DNA of 32,043 nucleotides from Cellulomonas sp. (GTDB lineage: Bacteria; Actinomycetota; Actinomycetes; Actinomycetales; Cellulomonadaceae). The DNA is taken from the NCBI GenBank assembly GCA_012927595.1, contig JABBOW010000146.1, positions 1-32,043 of the forward strand, read 5' to 3'. The notes beneath the pieces were generated by a model, which was given only the letters and a program-made list of their open reading frames with translations, made no database searches and was not told the origin of the DNA. Below, in pieces: positions 1 through 7,779 of the stretch. Position numbers and translations under genes: made by a program. Position 1 is the stretch's first letter, and the number at the start of each line of letters is the position of its first letter.

Positions 1-1
1 G

Positions 2-337
2 GGCCTCGTCCCCCCCCCCCACGACCGACGGCGCAGCACCGTCACGCGACGGGCCGACGGGTCGTGGGCGCTGCCGGGCCTCCTGCGGCCCGACGAGCTG
101 ACCGAGGCGACCGGGTTGTCCGTCCCGGAGGACGGCCCGTACGAGACCCTCGGCGGACTGGTCATGGCACTCCTGGGCCGTGTTCCCGAGGTCGGTGACG
201 AGGTCGTCGCAGGCGACGTGCGGCTGCGTGTCGAGGCGATGCAGGGACGGCGGGTCGAGCGGGTCGCCGTGGCGCCGGTCGACGAGGGCGAGACGCCCGA
301 CGACGACCGCAGCCCCGACGGGGGTGGCCACCGATGA
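2..337 (+). CDS. CNNM/CBS-domain (CorC/HlyC-like) membrane protein, C-terminal part
   Basis: Only the C-terminal ~110 residues are in the window; the reading frame is open from base 2. The translation contains the CorC/HlyC C-terminal domain pattern: a G-S-W-x-L-P-G stretch, a P-D-E-L-T-E-x-T-G-L segment, then Y-E-T-L-G-G-L-V and a G-D-E-V turn. This FAD-like regulatory domain closes the family of CNNM membrane proteins linked to divalent cation efflux or tolerance. Its stop codon overlaps the ATG of the next gene (ATGA), so the two paralogues are translationally coupled, a common arrangement in actinobacteria. Bases 10-20 are a run of 11 C that reads as Pro-Pro-Pro where the family usually has an acidic linker, so the first ~20 bases may be unreliable. 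Family assignment is firm; transported ion unknown. Confidence 0.85.
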   Translation, partial: GLVPPPHDRRRSTVTRRADGSWALPGLLRPDELTEATGLSVPEDGPYETLGGLVMALLGRVPEVGDEVVAGDVRLRVEAMQGRRVERVAVAPVDEGETPDDDRSPDGGGHR

Positions 338-1377
338 GCACGTCCTGGGCGCTCCTGGTGGCCGTCCTTCTGCTCGCGGGCAACGCCTTCTTCGTGGCGG
401 CGGAGTTCGCGATCATCTCCGCGCGGCGCAGCTCGATCGAGCCTCTCGCCGATGCCGGTGACAGTCGCGCGACGACCGTGCTGTGGGCGATGGAGCACGT
501 CTCGCTCATGTTGGCGGTCGCGCAGCTCGGCGTGACGGTGTGCTCGACGAGCCTCGGTCTCGTCGCGGAGCCGGCGATCGCGCAGACCCTCCTGAGGCTG
601 CTCGACGCGGTCGGCGCGAGCCCTGGTCTGGCGCACCCGATCGCCTTCGTCGTGGCCCTGGTGCTGGTCGTCTACCTGCACGTCGTGCTCGGCGAGATGG
701 TGCCGAAGAACCTCGCCGTCGCAGGGCCGGAGAGGGCTGTGCTGTTGTTCGGTCCACCGCTCGTCTGGGTCGGCCGGTTGGTGCGGCCGGTCGTCACGTC
801 GCTCGACTGGACGGCTAACCATGTTCTGCGACTGCTCGGAGTCGAGCCCCGGTCGGAGATCGCCTCGGCGTTCACCGCCCAAGAGGTGCAGTCGATCGTC
901 GAGCGGTCGCGGGCCGAGGGGCTGCTGGCTGACCCGTCGGGTCTGCTCTCGGGCGCGATCGAGTTCTCGGACCGTACCGCGGCCGACGTCATGGTGCCCT
1001 TCGCGGACCTGCGGACCGTGGCGGTCGGCGCGAGCCCCGACGACGTCGAGCGGCTGGTGGCCCGGACCGGGTACAGCAGGTTCCCGGTCGCCGGGCCGGA
1101 GGGTGAGCTCACCGGGTACGTGCATCTGAAAGACGTGCTCTACGCCGACGACGTGACCCGGTACGTCCCGGTGCCCCCGTGGCGCGTGCGAGCGCTCGCG
1201 GCCGTCACGCCCGACGCCGAGGTCGAGGACGCGCTCGCGGCGATGCAGGCGTCGGGGTCGCACCTCGCGCGCGTGGACGATGACGGTCGCGTCGTAGGTG
1301 TCGTGTTCCTCGAGGACATCCTCGAGGAGCTCGTGGGAGAGGTGCGGGACGCGATGCAGCGCGAACAGCCACGCTGA
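334..1377 (+). CDS. CNNM/CBS-domain (CorC/HlyC-like) membrane protein
   Basis: A 347-residue protein that starts with an ATG overlapping the previous stop codon. Residues 1-150 form a DUF21/CNNM transmembrane domain: a hydrophobic N-terminal helix followed by F-V-A-A-E-F-A, then the conserved H-V-V-L-G-E-M-V-P-K-N motif near residue 115. Residues ~205-335 hold a CBS pair, including a T-G-Y-S-R-F-P-V signature and a closing F-L-E-D-I-L-E-E-L-V-G-E-V segment. The protein ends right after the CBS pair and lacks the C-terminal CorC domain that the upstream paralogue has, so the two may act as a pair. The family is tied to magnesium/cobalt homeostasis; the ion specificity cannot be read from sequence. 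Confidence 0.9.
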   Translation: MSTSWALLVAVLLLAGNAFFVAAEFAIISARRSSIEPLADAGDSRATTVLWAMEHVSLMLAVAQLGVTVCSTSLGLVAEPAIAQTLLRLLDAVGASPGLAHPIAFVVALVLVVYLHVVLGEMVPKNLAVAGPERAVLLFGPPLVWVGRLVRPVVTSLDWTANHVLRLLGVEPRSEIASAFTAQEVQSIVERSRAEGLLADPSGLLSGAIEFSDRTAADVMVPFADLRTVAVGASPDDVERLVARTGYSRFPVAGPEGELTGYVHLKDVLYADDVTRYVPVPPWRVRALAAVTPDAEVEDALAAMQASGSHLARVDDDGRVVGVVFLEDILEELVGEVRDAMQREQPR

Positions 1378-1396
1378 ATACCACACCCGGTCCGGC

Positions 1397-1410
1397 TGGA
1401 CAAGTGTCCA
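1397..1410. promoter_or_regulatory. 14-bp perfect palindrome in the gap before the M15 peptidase gene
   Basis: TGGACA-AG-TGTCCA is a perfect inverted repeat lying 20 bp after the CBS-protein stop. The two-base loop makes a stable RNA hairpin unlikely, so a protein-binding site is the better reading. The half-site GGACA/TGTCC recurs with another spacing and orientation at 3430-3447. Confidence 0.3.
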
Positions 1411-1437
1411 AAGGGCTTGGAACGGCTCCCATGGTCC

Positions 1438-1454
1438 GTTACTGTTTCGTGATC
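1438..1454 (+). promoter_or_regulatory. Candidate MtrA-type direct-repeat box upstream of a wall hydrolase
   Basis: The sequence GTTACT-GTTTC-GTGATC has two GT-rich hexamers in direct orientation spaced by five bases. MtrA of actinobacteria is reported to bind direct GTTACC-like repeats with about this spacing and controls Rpf and other wall-hydrolase genes; this one lies ~85 bp before an M15 peptidase start. The second hexamer is a poor match, so the call is an inference. Confidence 0.35.
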
Positions 1455-1537
1455 GCACCGAGGTACCTGGCGCTGTTCAAGGCGTCGGGCGATCGAGCGC
1501 GGTGCCGGTCATCCAGGTCGAGAGCGTCGGAGGTGTC

Positions 1538-2368
1538 GTGGGGTCGCATCGTGCGGAGCCCGCATCTGCCGATGCCCCCTCGCGTCGTCGCGGGCGCGCG
1601 TCCGAGCAGGCACGCAGCGCATCCGTGACCCACGCACCGGCCGGTCGGACCACCGGTCGGCCGGGTCGGAACCTGGCGCGGCTCGGTGTGCTCGTCGCCC
1701 TTGTCGGCATCACGGTCGTGGTGCCAGTCAGCCAGCGGTCGATGTCTGCGGGCGCTGCCGTCGCCGGAGACGCGCTCACCGACTCCACGGTGCCCGGCAC
1801 GGTCGAGGCGCTGACCGCTGTGCAGCTCTCGGTGCTCCCGCCCGCGTCCCTCGTCTCGGCCGACGCCACCGCGGTCCGTTCCGCGCTCACGGCAAGCCGA
1901 TCCGACGAGCGCGACCCGTTGCCCGGCTGCGACGGGAAGACCCGCCCTGCGGGGAGCAACGGCCTGCTCGACGTGGCCGACCTGTGCACGCTCTGGGACG
2001 GTCACACGCAGATCCGGGCGGACGCCGCCGTGTCGTTCGCGGTGCTCAACCAGGCGTTCGTGGCCCGCTTCGGTGCGGACCTGTGCCTTGAGAGCGGTTA
2101 CCGCACACTCGCTCAGCAGCGGTCGGTCAAGGCCCAGGAGGGTGGCCTTGCGGCGCCCCCCGGCAAGAGCAACCACGGCTGGGGTCTCGCCATCGACCTC
2201 TGCAAGTCGGAGACGACCGGAGTCAAGTGGACGTGGCTCAACCAGAATGGTCCGGCGTACGGCTGGGACAACCCGTCGTGGGCGCGCCCGGGCGGCAGCG
2301 GCCCCTTCGAGCATTGGCACTGGGAGTTCGCCAAGGGCGTCCAGGCGGACGGCGAGTACTACGGCTGA
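1538..2368 (+). CDS. M15 family (VanY-like) D-Ala-D-Ala carboxypeptidase, membrane-anchored or secreted
   Basis: The last ~150 residues match the zinc metallopeptidase family M15: a G-Y-R-T-L-A-Q-Q-R segment, then S-N-H-G-W-G-L-A-I-D (H213 and D220, expected zinc ligands) and a final E-H-W-H-W-E-F (H261). Such enzymes trim the D-alanyl-D-alanine ends of peptidoglycan stem peptides outside the cell. Residues ~45-65 are a hydrophobic signal or anchor helix preceded by an Arg-rich segment; residues ~70-130 are a low-complexity Ala/Ser/Thr linker. I chose the GTG at 1538 because it yields the V-G-S-H-R-A start often seen in secreted actinobacterial wall enzymes and has GGAGG just upstream, although the 4-base spacing is short. 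GTG at 1502 or 1625 are alternatives. The frame stays open further upstream without conserved sequence. Confidence 0.85.
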   Translation: MGSHRAEPASADAPSRRRGRASEQARSASVTHAPAGRTTGRPGRNLARLGVLVALVGITVVVPVSQRSMSAGAAVAGDALTDSTVPGTVEALTAVQLSVLPPASLVSADATAVRSALTASRSDERDPLPGCDGKTRPAGSNGLLDVADLCTLWDGHTQIRADAAVSFAVLNQAFVARFGADLCLESGYRTLAQQRSVKAQEGGLAAPPGKSNHGWGLAIDLCKSETTGVKWTWLNQNGPAYGWDNPSWARPGGSGPFEHWHWEFAKGVQADGEYYG

Positions 2369-2383
2369 GGCCGCCTGAACTGT

Positions 2384-2404
2384 GGGGCCGGACCTCTGGG
2401 CCCC
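2384..2404 (+). terminator. Possible terminator hairpin after the M15 peptidase gene
   Basis: GGGGCC pairs with GGCCCC around a 9-base loop, 15 bp past the stop codon. No T-run follows, so it is only a weak candidate; it sits between two convergent genes. Confidence 0.3.
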
Positions 2405-2460
2405 GAATCGCCGGACTGCGATGACCTCATCGCCGAGCGCCGTGCAGACGGCGCCGCGGC

Positions 2461-3384
2461 TCAGAGCAGGGTCAACCCCCAGCGGACGGTGTGGTCCTCG
2501 CCGGGCGCGAGATGAACCAGTCGCTCACCCGTGCGGAACGCATCGGCGATGCAGCTCATCGGCTCGGCCGCGACCCCACGGCGCTCGATCACAGGGATGC
2601 CGTCGCCCGTGCACACCTGCCAGGTGTCCATCGAGCCGTCCATCCACACCGCCGCGGCGCGGCCGTCGGGGGCGCCGAGCCGGATCCAGGACAGGCCGTC
2701 CGCATCCCGCCGCACATCGACGAACGCGTCGTCGAGCGCAACGCCGGCGAGCAGGCGCGGCTCACGCAGGTCGTAAGACCCCGCGACGGGCTCCGTCCCG
2801 CTGGGGAGCAGGCGGTCGTCGACCCTCACGCGGGTGTCGGCGTCGAGGCGGAGCGTGCACTCGTCGACGGTGGCGCCGCCCGGTGAGAGCCACGGGTGGA
2901 AACCGATGCCGTACGGGGCCGTCAGGTCCCCGTGGTTGGTCGTCGTGACGGTGACGCTGAGCCCTGCGTCGGTCAGCGTGTACGTGACACGGGTGCGCAG
3001 CGGGAACGGGTAGCCCGAGGTCGGGACGAGGTGATGCTCCAGGGTCACGGACGTCGCCGTCACAGGGGCGTCCGGCACCGGGGTGAACCGCGCGTGGGCG
3101 ACCAGGCCGTGCAGCGCCGTGAACCGCTCGGGCTCGTTGAGGGCGACCTGGTGCACGACACCCGCATAGATGTACCGGCCGTCGCCCAGACGGTTCGGCC
3201 AGGGGACCAGCACTGCGCCGGAGAACGCGGGCGCGATGCGGTCGGGCGCAAAGGGCAGGACGACATCACGGGCGCCGACTGCGTACTCGCGCACGCTCGC
3301 GCCGACCTCGGCGATCGTGGCGCGCTGGGCACCCAGGACGAGCTCGAGCTGGCGGCCGGACGGCGCGGGAGTGTTCACGCTCAC
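2461..3384 (-). CDS. Aldose 1-epimerase family protein (galactose mutarotase-like)
   Basis: A ~307-residue protein of the galactose mutarotase fold. Conserved landmarks in order: V-P-W-P-N-R-L-G-D-G-x-Y near residue 65, H-G-L-V (catalytic-type His) near residue 95, the strongly conserved G-I-G-F-H-P-W-L (second His) near residue 165, and a late V-I-E-R-R segment with the expected catalytic Glu. The family interconverts alpha and beta anomers of hexoses in the cytoplasm; the exact sugar cannot be told, and many members of this YihR-like subgroup are uncharacterised. I start it at the GTG at 3384 (M-S-V-N-T-P-A-P); an upstream in-frame start at 3429 would add 15 poorly conserved Arg/Ala residues. 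No clear Shine-Dalgarno is seen for either. It is divergent from the Tad pilus operon, which seems unrelated in function. Confidence 0.85.
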   Translation of the reverse strand: MSVNTPAPSGRQLELVLGAQRATIAEVGASVREYAVGARDVVLPFAPDRIAPAFSGAVLVPWPNRLGDGRYIYAGVVHQVALNEPERFTALHGLVAHARFTPVPDAPVTATSVTLEHHLVPTSGYPFPLRTRVTYTLTDAGLSVTVTTTNHGDLTAPYGIGFHPWLSPGGATVDECTLRLDADTRVRVDDRLLPSGTEPVAGSYDLREPRLLAGVALDDAFVDVRRDADGLSWIRLGAPDGRAAAVWMDGSMDTWQVCTGDGIPVIERRGVAAEPMSCIADAFRTGERLVHLAPGEDHTVRWGLTLL

Positions 3385-3429
3385 ACGGTAGTCGGCGCCG
3401 CCCGCGAGATCGCGCGCACGACGCGCCAC

Positions 3430-3447
3430 CTGTCCGACTGTGGACAG
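3430..3447. promoter_or_regulatory. 18-bp inverted repeat between divergent epimerase and pilus genes
   Basis: CTGTCC-GACTGT-GGACAG is a perfect six-base inverted repeat with a six-base spacer. It lies 46 bp before the epimerase start and ~125 bp before the pilus ATPase start, a position suited to an operator acting on either gene. The binding protein is unknown. Confidence 0.35.
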
Positions 3448-3475
3448 ATGGGTGCGGGATGCCTGGTTCGTCCCC

Positions 3476-3503
3476 TACTGTCGGGTCCGCCCCGGTTCGG
3501 ACC
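3476..3503 (+). promoter_or_regulatory. Possible -10 box and leader hairpin of the Tad operon
   Basis: TACTGT (3476-3481) fits the actinobacterial TAnnnT -10 pattern. It is followed at once by a hairpin in which GGTCCG (3484-3489) pairs with CGGACC (3498-3503). A transcript starting here would have a ~85-base leader. No convincing -35 box is seen. Confidence 0.25.
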
Positions 3504-3570
3504 GGGTGCGCCGCGCCCCCTCGAGGCGTGCGGTCGAGCGGGCACGGGCGGGCCGACGGAGGAGACGCGG

Positions 3571-4803
3571 GTGACGATGGAAGGCGTGGCCATCCTCGAG
3601 ACCGAGGTCCGCGAGCTCATCCGCCGCCGCGGCATCGATCCCGTGCGCGACCGCCGGGGCATCCAGGCTCTCGTCGCCGATGCGCTCGCCGACTATGACG
3701 GTCGGAGCGTCATCGGGGCGGTCCCTCCGCTCACTGACCCGCTCGGGGCGCTGAAGTCGATCGTTGACGCCGTCGCCGGTCTCGGACCGCTGCAGCAGTA
3801 CCTCGACGACCCCGAGGTCGAAGAGATCTGGATCAACTCGCCGTCGAAGGTCTTCGTCGCCCGTCGGGGCGAGCCTGAGCTCACCACGACCATCCTGACC
3901 GCGGGCCAGATCCGCGACCTGGTGGAGCAGATGCTCAAGGCGTCGGGCCGTCGCCTCGACCTGTCCAGCCCATTCGTCGACGCGAGCCTGCCCGGCGGGG
4001 AACGACTGCACGTCGTCATCCCCGACGTCACGCAGCGCGACTGGGCCGTCAACATTCGCAAGTACGTCGCGCGCGCCCGCCATCTCGAGGACCTCGTCGC
4101 CCTCGGTTCGCTGCCCGCTGCCGCGGCGGTCTTCCTCCACGCCGCCGTACGCGTCGGCCTCAACGTCCTGGTCGCAGGATCGACTCAGGCAGGCAAGACG
4201 ACGATGCTCGGCGCACTGGTCGGCTCCGTCCCGCCCCGGGCGCGGATCATCACGTGCGAGGAGGTCTTCGAGCTCAACCTCGGCCACCGCGACGTGGTCG
4301 CGCTCCAGTGCCGTCAGCCGAGCCTCGAGGGGACGGGAGAGATCCCGTTGCGCCGACTGGTCAAGGAGGCGCTGCGGATGCGCCCGGACCGCCTGATCAT
4401 CGGCGAGGTCCGCGAGGCCGAGGCGCTCGACCTGCTGGTCGCGCTCAACGCCGGGGTTCCCGGCATGTGCACCCTGCACGCCAACTCGGCGCGCGAGGCG
4501 CTCACCAAGCTCTGCACGCTGCCCCTCCTCGCCGGCGAGAACGTGTCCGACCGCTTCGTCGTGCCGACCGTCGCGGCAGCGATCGACATCGTCGTGCATC
4601 TCGGGCTGGACGCGCGCGGTCGACGGCGTGTCCGGGAGATCGTGGGCGTGCCCGGCCGCGTCGAGAACGGCGTCGTCGAGATCGCCGACCTGTACCACGT
4701 GCGCGGCGAGGAGCTCGTCCGCGGCGACGGCTACCCGCCGCACCAGGACCGCTTCACTCATGCCGGGTTCGACCTGCCGGCGCTGCTGCGCGGCGAGCGC
4801 TGA
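3571..4803 (+). CDS. tadA: TadA/CpaF-type secretion ATPase of the Tad pilus
   Basis: A 410-residue type II/IV secretion ATPase that powers assembly of Tad (Flp) pili at the inner face of the membrane. The N-terminal half carries the CpaF pattern G-L-G-P-L-Q-Q-Y-L-D-D-P-E-V-E-E-I-W-I-N. Walker A is G-S-T-Q-A-G-K-T at residues 203-210 (Lys209), followed by the Asp/His boxes and the Walker B region R-P-D-R-L-I-I-G-E-V-R, then T-L-H-A-N-S. The usual R-G-x-E after Walker B reads R-E-A-E here. The GTG start at 3571 has a GGAGGAGA Shine-Dalgarno at 3558-3565; an ATG at 3577 is too far from it. First gene of the pilus operon; TadB begins 7 bp after the stop. Confidence 0.92.
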   Translation: MTMEGVAILETEVRELIRRRGIDPVRDRRGIQALVADALADYDGRSVIGAVPPLTDPLGALKSIVDAVAGLGPLQQYLDDPEVEEIWINSPSKVFVARRGEPELTTTILTAGQIRDLVEQMLKASGRRLDLSSPFVDASLPGGERLHVVIPDVTQRDWAVNIRKYVARARHLEDLVALGSLPAAAAVFLHAAVRVGLNVLVAGSTQAGKTTMLGALVGSVPPRARIITCEEVFELNLGHRDVVALQCRQPSLEGTGEIPLRRLVKEALRMRPDRLIIGEVREAEALDLLVALNAGVPGMCTLHANSAREALTKLCTLPLLAGENVSDRFVVPTVAAAIDIVVHLGLDARGRRRVREIVGVPGRVENGVVEIADLYHVRGEELVRGDGYPPHQDRFTHAGFDLPALLRGER

Positions 4804-4810
4804 GGCCGCG

Positions 4811-5671
4811 ATGGGCGTCGTCGTCGGTCTCCTGCTCGGCGCAGGCCTGGCCTGTGTCTGGTGGTCGCTGTGGACGCCGCCCCAGCGTCGAGTGAGGCGC
4901 GGTGAGCGCTGGCGGGCGCGCACGCAGGATCTCCTCGTCCAGGCCGGCGCTCCCCAGGTCACCCCGGGCGCGCTCGTCGCTACGAGCGTGATGCTCGCGC
5001 TGCTCGTGCTCCTGGTCGGCGTCGCGGTGACGAGGTCGCCCGCGATCGCCGGCTGCTTCGCGCTGATGACCGGCGCCGGACCCGCCGCGCTGGTGCGGGG
5101 CCGGGCGCGGCGCCGCGCGGTGCGGCTCCGCGACGTCTGGCCCGAGGTCGTCGACCACCTTGCGTCGGGCATCCGCGCCGGGCTGTCGTTGCCCGAGGCG
5201 CTGGGCCAGCTCGGTGACCGCGGGCCAGCTGAGGTTCGAGAGCCGTTCGGTGCTTTCGCCGAGGACTACCGCGCCACGGGTCGCTTCGGTGAATGCCTCG
5301 ACGCGCTCAAGGCCCGGCTGGCCGACCCGGTCGCCGACCGGATCGTCGAGGCGCTGCGGATCACGCGTGACGTCGGCGGGACGGACCTGGGTCGACTGCT
5401 GCGCACCCTGTCGGGCTTCTTGCGAGAGGACGCGCGGACCAGGGGCGAGCTCGAGGCCCGGCAGAGCTGGACCGTGTACGCCGCTCGCATCGCTGTCGCC
5501 GCGCCGTGGATCGTGCTCGCGCTGCTCGGCACGCGGCCCGAGGCGGCCCGCGCCTTCGACACGTTCGCCGGGCTCGTCGTGCTGGTCGGCGGAGGAGGGT
5601 GCAGCGTCGTCGCCTACGCGCTGATGACCCGCATCGGGCAGCTGCCTGCGGACCCTCGGGTCCTGCGATGA
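4811..5671 (+). CDS. tadB: TadB-like pilus platform membrane protein (T2SSF domain)
   Basis: A 286-residue membrane protein. An N-terminal hydrophobic helix (residues 1-22) and a second hydrophobic pair (~55-95) precede a T2SSF/GspF cytoplasmic domain carrying the typical H-L-A-S-G-I-R-A-G-L-S-L-P-E-A-L motif and a D-P-V-A-D-R-I-V-E-A-L segment. Two hydrophobic helices close the protein. TadB and TadC form the membrane platform that the ATPase acts on. The ATG lies 7 bp after the tadA stop, and the stop codon overlaps the tadC ATG (ATGA), so it is clearly within the operon. Confidence 0.9.
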   Translation: MGVVVGLLLGAGLACVWWSLWTPPQRRVRRGERWRARTQDLLVQAGAPQVTPGALVATSVMLALLVLLVGVAVTRSPAIAGCFALMTGAGPAALVRGRARRRAVRLRDVWPEVVDHLASGIRAGLSLPEALGQLGDRGPAEVREPFGAFAEDYRATGRFGECLDALKARLADPVADRIVEALRITRDVGGTDLGRLLRTLSGFLREDARTRGELEARQSWTVYAARIAVAAPWIVLALLGTRPEAARAFDTFAGLVVLVGGGGCSVVAYALMTRIGQLPADPRVLR

Positions 5672-6600
5672 ACGCCGCGCTGGTCGGAGCCGGCATCGGC
5701 GCTCTGGGCGGAGCGGGTGCGGGGATCATCTGGTGGCGGCTCGGCGCGCGGCGGACCGTGCTCGACGATCGCCTCGCGCCCTACCTGCGCCCGCAACGCA
5801 CCGCGTCGACACTGCTGCGGGCGCCGGTCGTCAGGACGCCGTTCCCGACCCTCGAGCGGCTCATCGCGCCCGTCATGGCCGACGGCGTCCGGGTGGTCGC
5901 TCGTTTCGGGTCCTCGACCGCCGACGTGCGGCGCCGGCTGGAACGGGCAGGGCGGACCGAATCCGTCGAACAGTTCCGCGCCGCGCAGGTGGTCTGGGGT
6001 GTGCTCGGTCTTGCGGGCGGGCTCGCGTGCGCGCTCAGCCTCGCCGCCACTCGGGGCGCTCAGCCCGCACCGCTCGTCCTGCTCGTGCTGGCCGCCGGGC
6101 TGACCGGCGTCCTGGCCCGCGACTACCAGCTCTCGCGCGAAGTGACGGCGCGTGAGTCGCGCCTGCTGGCGGAGCTGCCGACGGTGGCCGAGCTCCTCGC
6201 GCTGTCGGTCAGTGCGGGTGAGGGCGCCGTCGGTGCGCTCGAACGCGTGGTCCGCACGACCAGAGGCGAGCTGTCGGGTGAGCTCGCCACGACGCTCGCG
6301 GACGCACGATCGGGCACGCCGCTGACGATCGCGCTCGAGCGGCTCGCGGATCGCACGGGTCTGCCCGGCCTCGCGCGCTTCGCAGAAGGGGTCGCAGTCG
6401 CCGTCGAGCGAGGAACGCCCCTCGCGGACGTGCTCCGCGCGCAGGCGCAGGACGTCCGCGAGCAGAGCAGGCGCGCGCTCATGGAGTCGGGGGGGCGCAA
6501 GGAGGTCCTGATGATGATCCCCGTGGTGTTCCTCATCCTGCCCGTCACGGTCGTGTTCGCCGCCTTCCCGAGCCTCGCAGTGCTCAGGAGCGGGCTGTGA
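5668..6600 (+). CDS. tadC: TadC-like pilus platform membrane protein (T2SSF domain)
   Basis: A 310-residue second platform protein starting with an ATG overlapping the tadB stop. It has an N-terminal Gly/Ala-rich hydrophobic helix, a central hydrophobic hairpin around residues 105-150, a T2SSF domain with the L-P-T-V-A-E-L-L-A-L-S-V-S-A-G-E-G motif near residue 170, and a C-terminal helix in P-V-V-F-L-I-L-P-V-T-V-V-F. The end of the cytoplasmic domain, R-K-E-V-L-M-M-I-P, is typical of TadC. It would pair with TadB to form the inner-membrane base of the pilus machine. Confidence 0.9.
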   Translation: MNAALVGAGIGALGGAGAGIIWWRLGARRTVLDDRLAPYLRPQRTASTLLRAPVVRTPFPTLERLIAPVMADGVRVVARFGSSTADVRRRLERAGRTESVEQFRAAQVVWGVLGLAGGLACALSLAATRGAQPAPLVLLVLAAGLTGVLARDYQLSREVTARESRLLAELPTVAELLALSVSAGEGAVGALERVVRTTRGELSGELATTLADARSGTPLTIALERLADRTGLPGLARFAEGVAVAVERGTPLADVLRAQAQDVREQSRRALMESGGRKEVLMMIPVVFLILPVTVVFAAFPSLAVLRSGL

Positions 6601-6658
6601 CAGTCCATCGCCAGCATCGAGCTCCGGCGGCCCGTCGGGGAAGAACAGGAGAGGCACG

Positions 6659-6886
6659 ATGACACACGCAGGGATGAGCATGGCGCGGTCGGCGCTCGCG
6701 AGGTTGCGGTCCGGCCTGGTCGGACGCCCCGGCCCGGACCGCGAGCGCGGCGACGTGCCCGGCTGGGTGCTCGTCACCCTCATGACCGCTGGGCTCGTCA
6801 TCGCCCTGTGGGCGGTGGCTGGCCCGGCGCTCGCTCAGGTCTTCACCGACGCGATCAGCAGCGTCAAGGGCCCGACGATCCCGTGA
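6659..6886 (+). CDS. Small pilin-like protein of the Tad operon (candidate Flp-type pilin)
   Basis: A 75-residue protein with a basic N-terminal third and one long hydrophobic helix (residues ~35-60) following R-E-R-G-D-V-P-G-W. Its place between tadC and tadE is where actinobacterial operons carry the Flp pilin, and size and topology fit. It lacks the textbook prepilin site with Glu five residues after the cleaved Gly, so processing, if any, would be atypical. The ATG has a strong AGGAGAGG Shine-Dalgarno (6647-6654). Role as major pilin is inferred from context; it could also be an accessory membrane subunit. Confidence 0.7.
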   Translation: MTHAGMSMARSALARLRSGLVGRPGPDRERGDVPGWVLVTLMTAGLVIALWAVAGPALAQVFTDAISSVKGPTIP

Positions 6887-6893
6887 GGGCCGG

Positions 6894-7310
6894 ATGATCC
6901 GCAGCCGGCCCGTTCGCTGGGTGAGTACAGCGAATGACGGGGACGATCGTGGGTCCGCCGTGGTCGACTTCGCGCTCGTGGGCGGTCTCGTCGCCCTCGT
7001 GTTCGCGGGCGTGCTGCAGCTCACGCTGGCGCAGCACGTCCGCAACACGCTGGTCGACTGCGCGGCCGAGGGCGCCCGCTATGCAGCGCTCGCAGACCGG
7101 ACCTCGCAGGATGGTGTCGGTCGCACGCGACAGCTGATCGCTGCCGCGTTGTCCTCGGCGTATGCGCAGGACGTCACTGCGCGACGGGCGGTGATCGATG
7201 GTCTGGATGTCGTCGAGGTCACGGTCGTCGCGCCGCTCCCGGTGGCAGGGCTGGTCGGGCCCGCCGGCTCGCTCACGGTCGCGGGCCATGCGCTCGTCGA
7301 GGGCCCATGA
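6894..7310 (+). CDS. TadE-like pseudopilin
   Basis: A 138-residue protein with the TadE signature near the N-terminus: R-G-S-A-V-V-D-F-A-L-V followed by a hydrophobic helix. Cleavage would fall after the Gly; the position usually occupied by Glu is Asp, a conservative change. The rest is a small extracellular domain with a Cys in V-D-C-A-A-E-G-A-R-Y, a pattern frequent in TadE proteins. TadE and TadF are minor pseudopilins needed for Flp pilus assembly. The gene starts 7 bp after the preceding stop with GAGGG upstream, and its stop overlaps the next ATG. Confidence 0.85.
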   Translation: MIRSRPVRWVSTANDGDDRGSAVVDFALVGGLVALVFAGVLQLTLAQHVRNTLVDCAAEGARYAALADRTSQDGVGRTRQLIAAALSSAYAQDVTARRAVIDGLDVVEVTVVAPLPVAGLVGPAGSLTVAGHALVEGP

Positions 7311-7777
7311 GGTCGCGAACGGGTGCGAGGCCGGGCAGGGGGTCGGTCCGCGACGACGCCGGGAACGCGATCATCGAGTTCCTCGCCGTGACGGTGCTGC
7401 TGCTGATCCCGATCCTGTACCTCGTGCTCCTCCTCGGGCGGCTGCAGGCGGCGACATTCGCGGCAGACGGCGCGGCGGCGGAGGCCGGGCGTGCGTACGC
7501 CGAGGCTTCGACGACCGACCTGGGCAGCGCACGGGCGGTGGCCGCGGTCGCCATCGCGCTGCGGGACCAGGGGTTCGACCGCGTCGACCCTGCCACGTCC
7601 CTTGAGCTGGGGTGCTCGAGCATCCCTTGCTTGCATCCGGGCAGCGACGTCGCTGCCACTGTGCGGTTCGCGGTGCGGCTGCCGTTCGTGCCGTCGTTCG
7701 TGCGCTCGGTCGTCCCGCTCGAGATCCCGGTGCGCGGCGACGCCGTCGCGGCGGTCGACCAGTTCCGGGGGCAGTAG
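7307..7777 (+). CDS. TadF/TadE-like pseudopilin
   Basis: A 156-residue protein starting with an ATG that overlaps the tadE stop. The prepilin-like site is intact: [11 protein letters not shown] with Glu five residues after the Gly, followed by a strongly hydrophobic helix. The extracellular part includes two Cys in G-C-S-S-I-P-C, possibly a disulfide. It is the second minor pseudopilin of the operon. Naming as TadF rather than a second TadE rests on gene order. Confidence 0.8.
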   Translation: MRSRTGARPGRGSVRDDAGNAIIEFLAVTVLLLIPILYLVLLLGRLQAATFAADGAAAEAGRAYAEASTTDLGSARAVAAVAIALRDQGFDRVDPATSLELGCSSIPCLHPGSDVAATVRFAVRLPFVPSFVRSVVPLEIPVRGDAVAAVDQFRGQ

Positions 7778-7779
7778 AA

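Noticed and set aside
1298..1537. Open frame extending the M15 peptidase upstream into the CBS-protein gene
   Set aside because: The extension overlaps a conserved gene in another frame, runs through the presumed regulatory region and has no conserved sequence.
2896..3570. Long open frame upstream of the TadA start
   Set aside because: It is antisense to the well-conserved epimerase gene; the strong Shine-Dalgarno at 3558-3565 fixes the start at 3571.
3475..5172. 565-residue minus-strand open frame opposite tadA/tadB
   Set aside because: Arg/Asp-rich translation with no motifs; it mirrors a highly conserved ATPase gene, a usual effect of high GC content.
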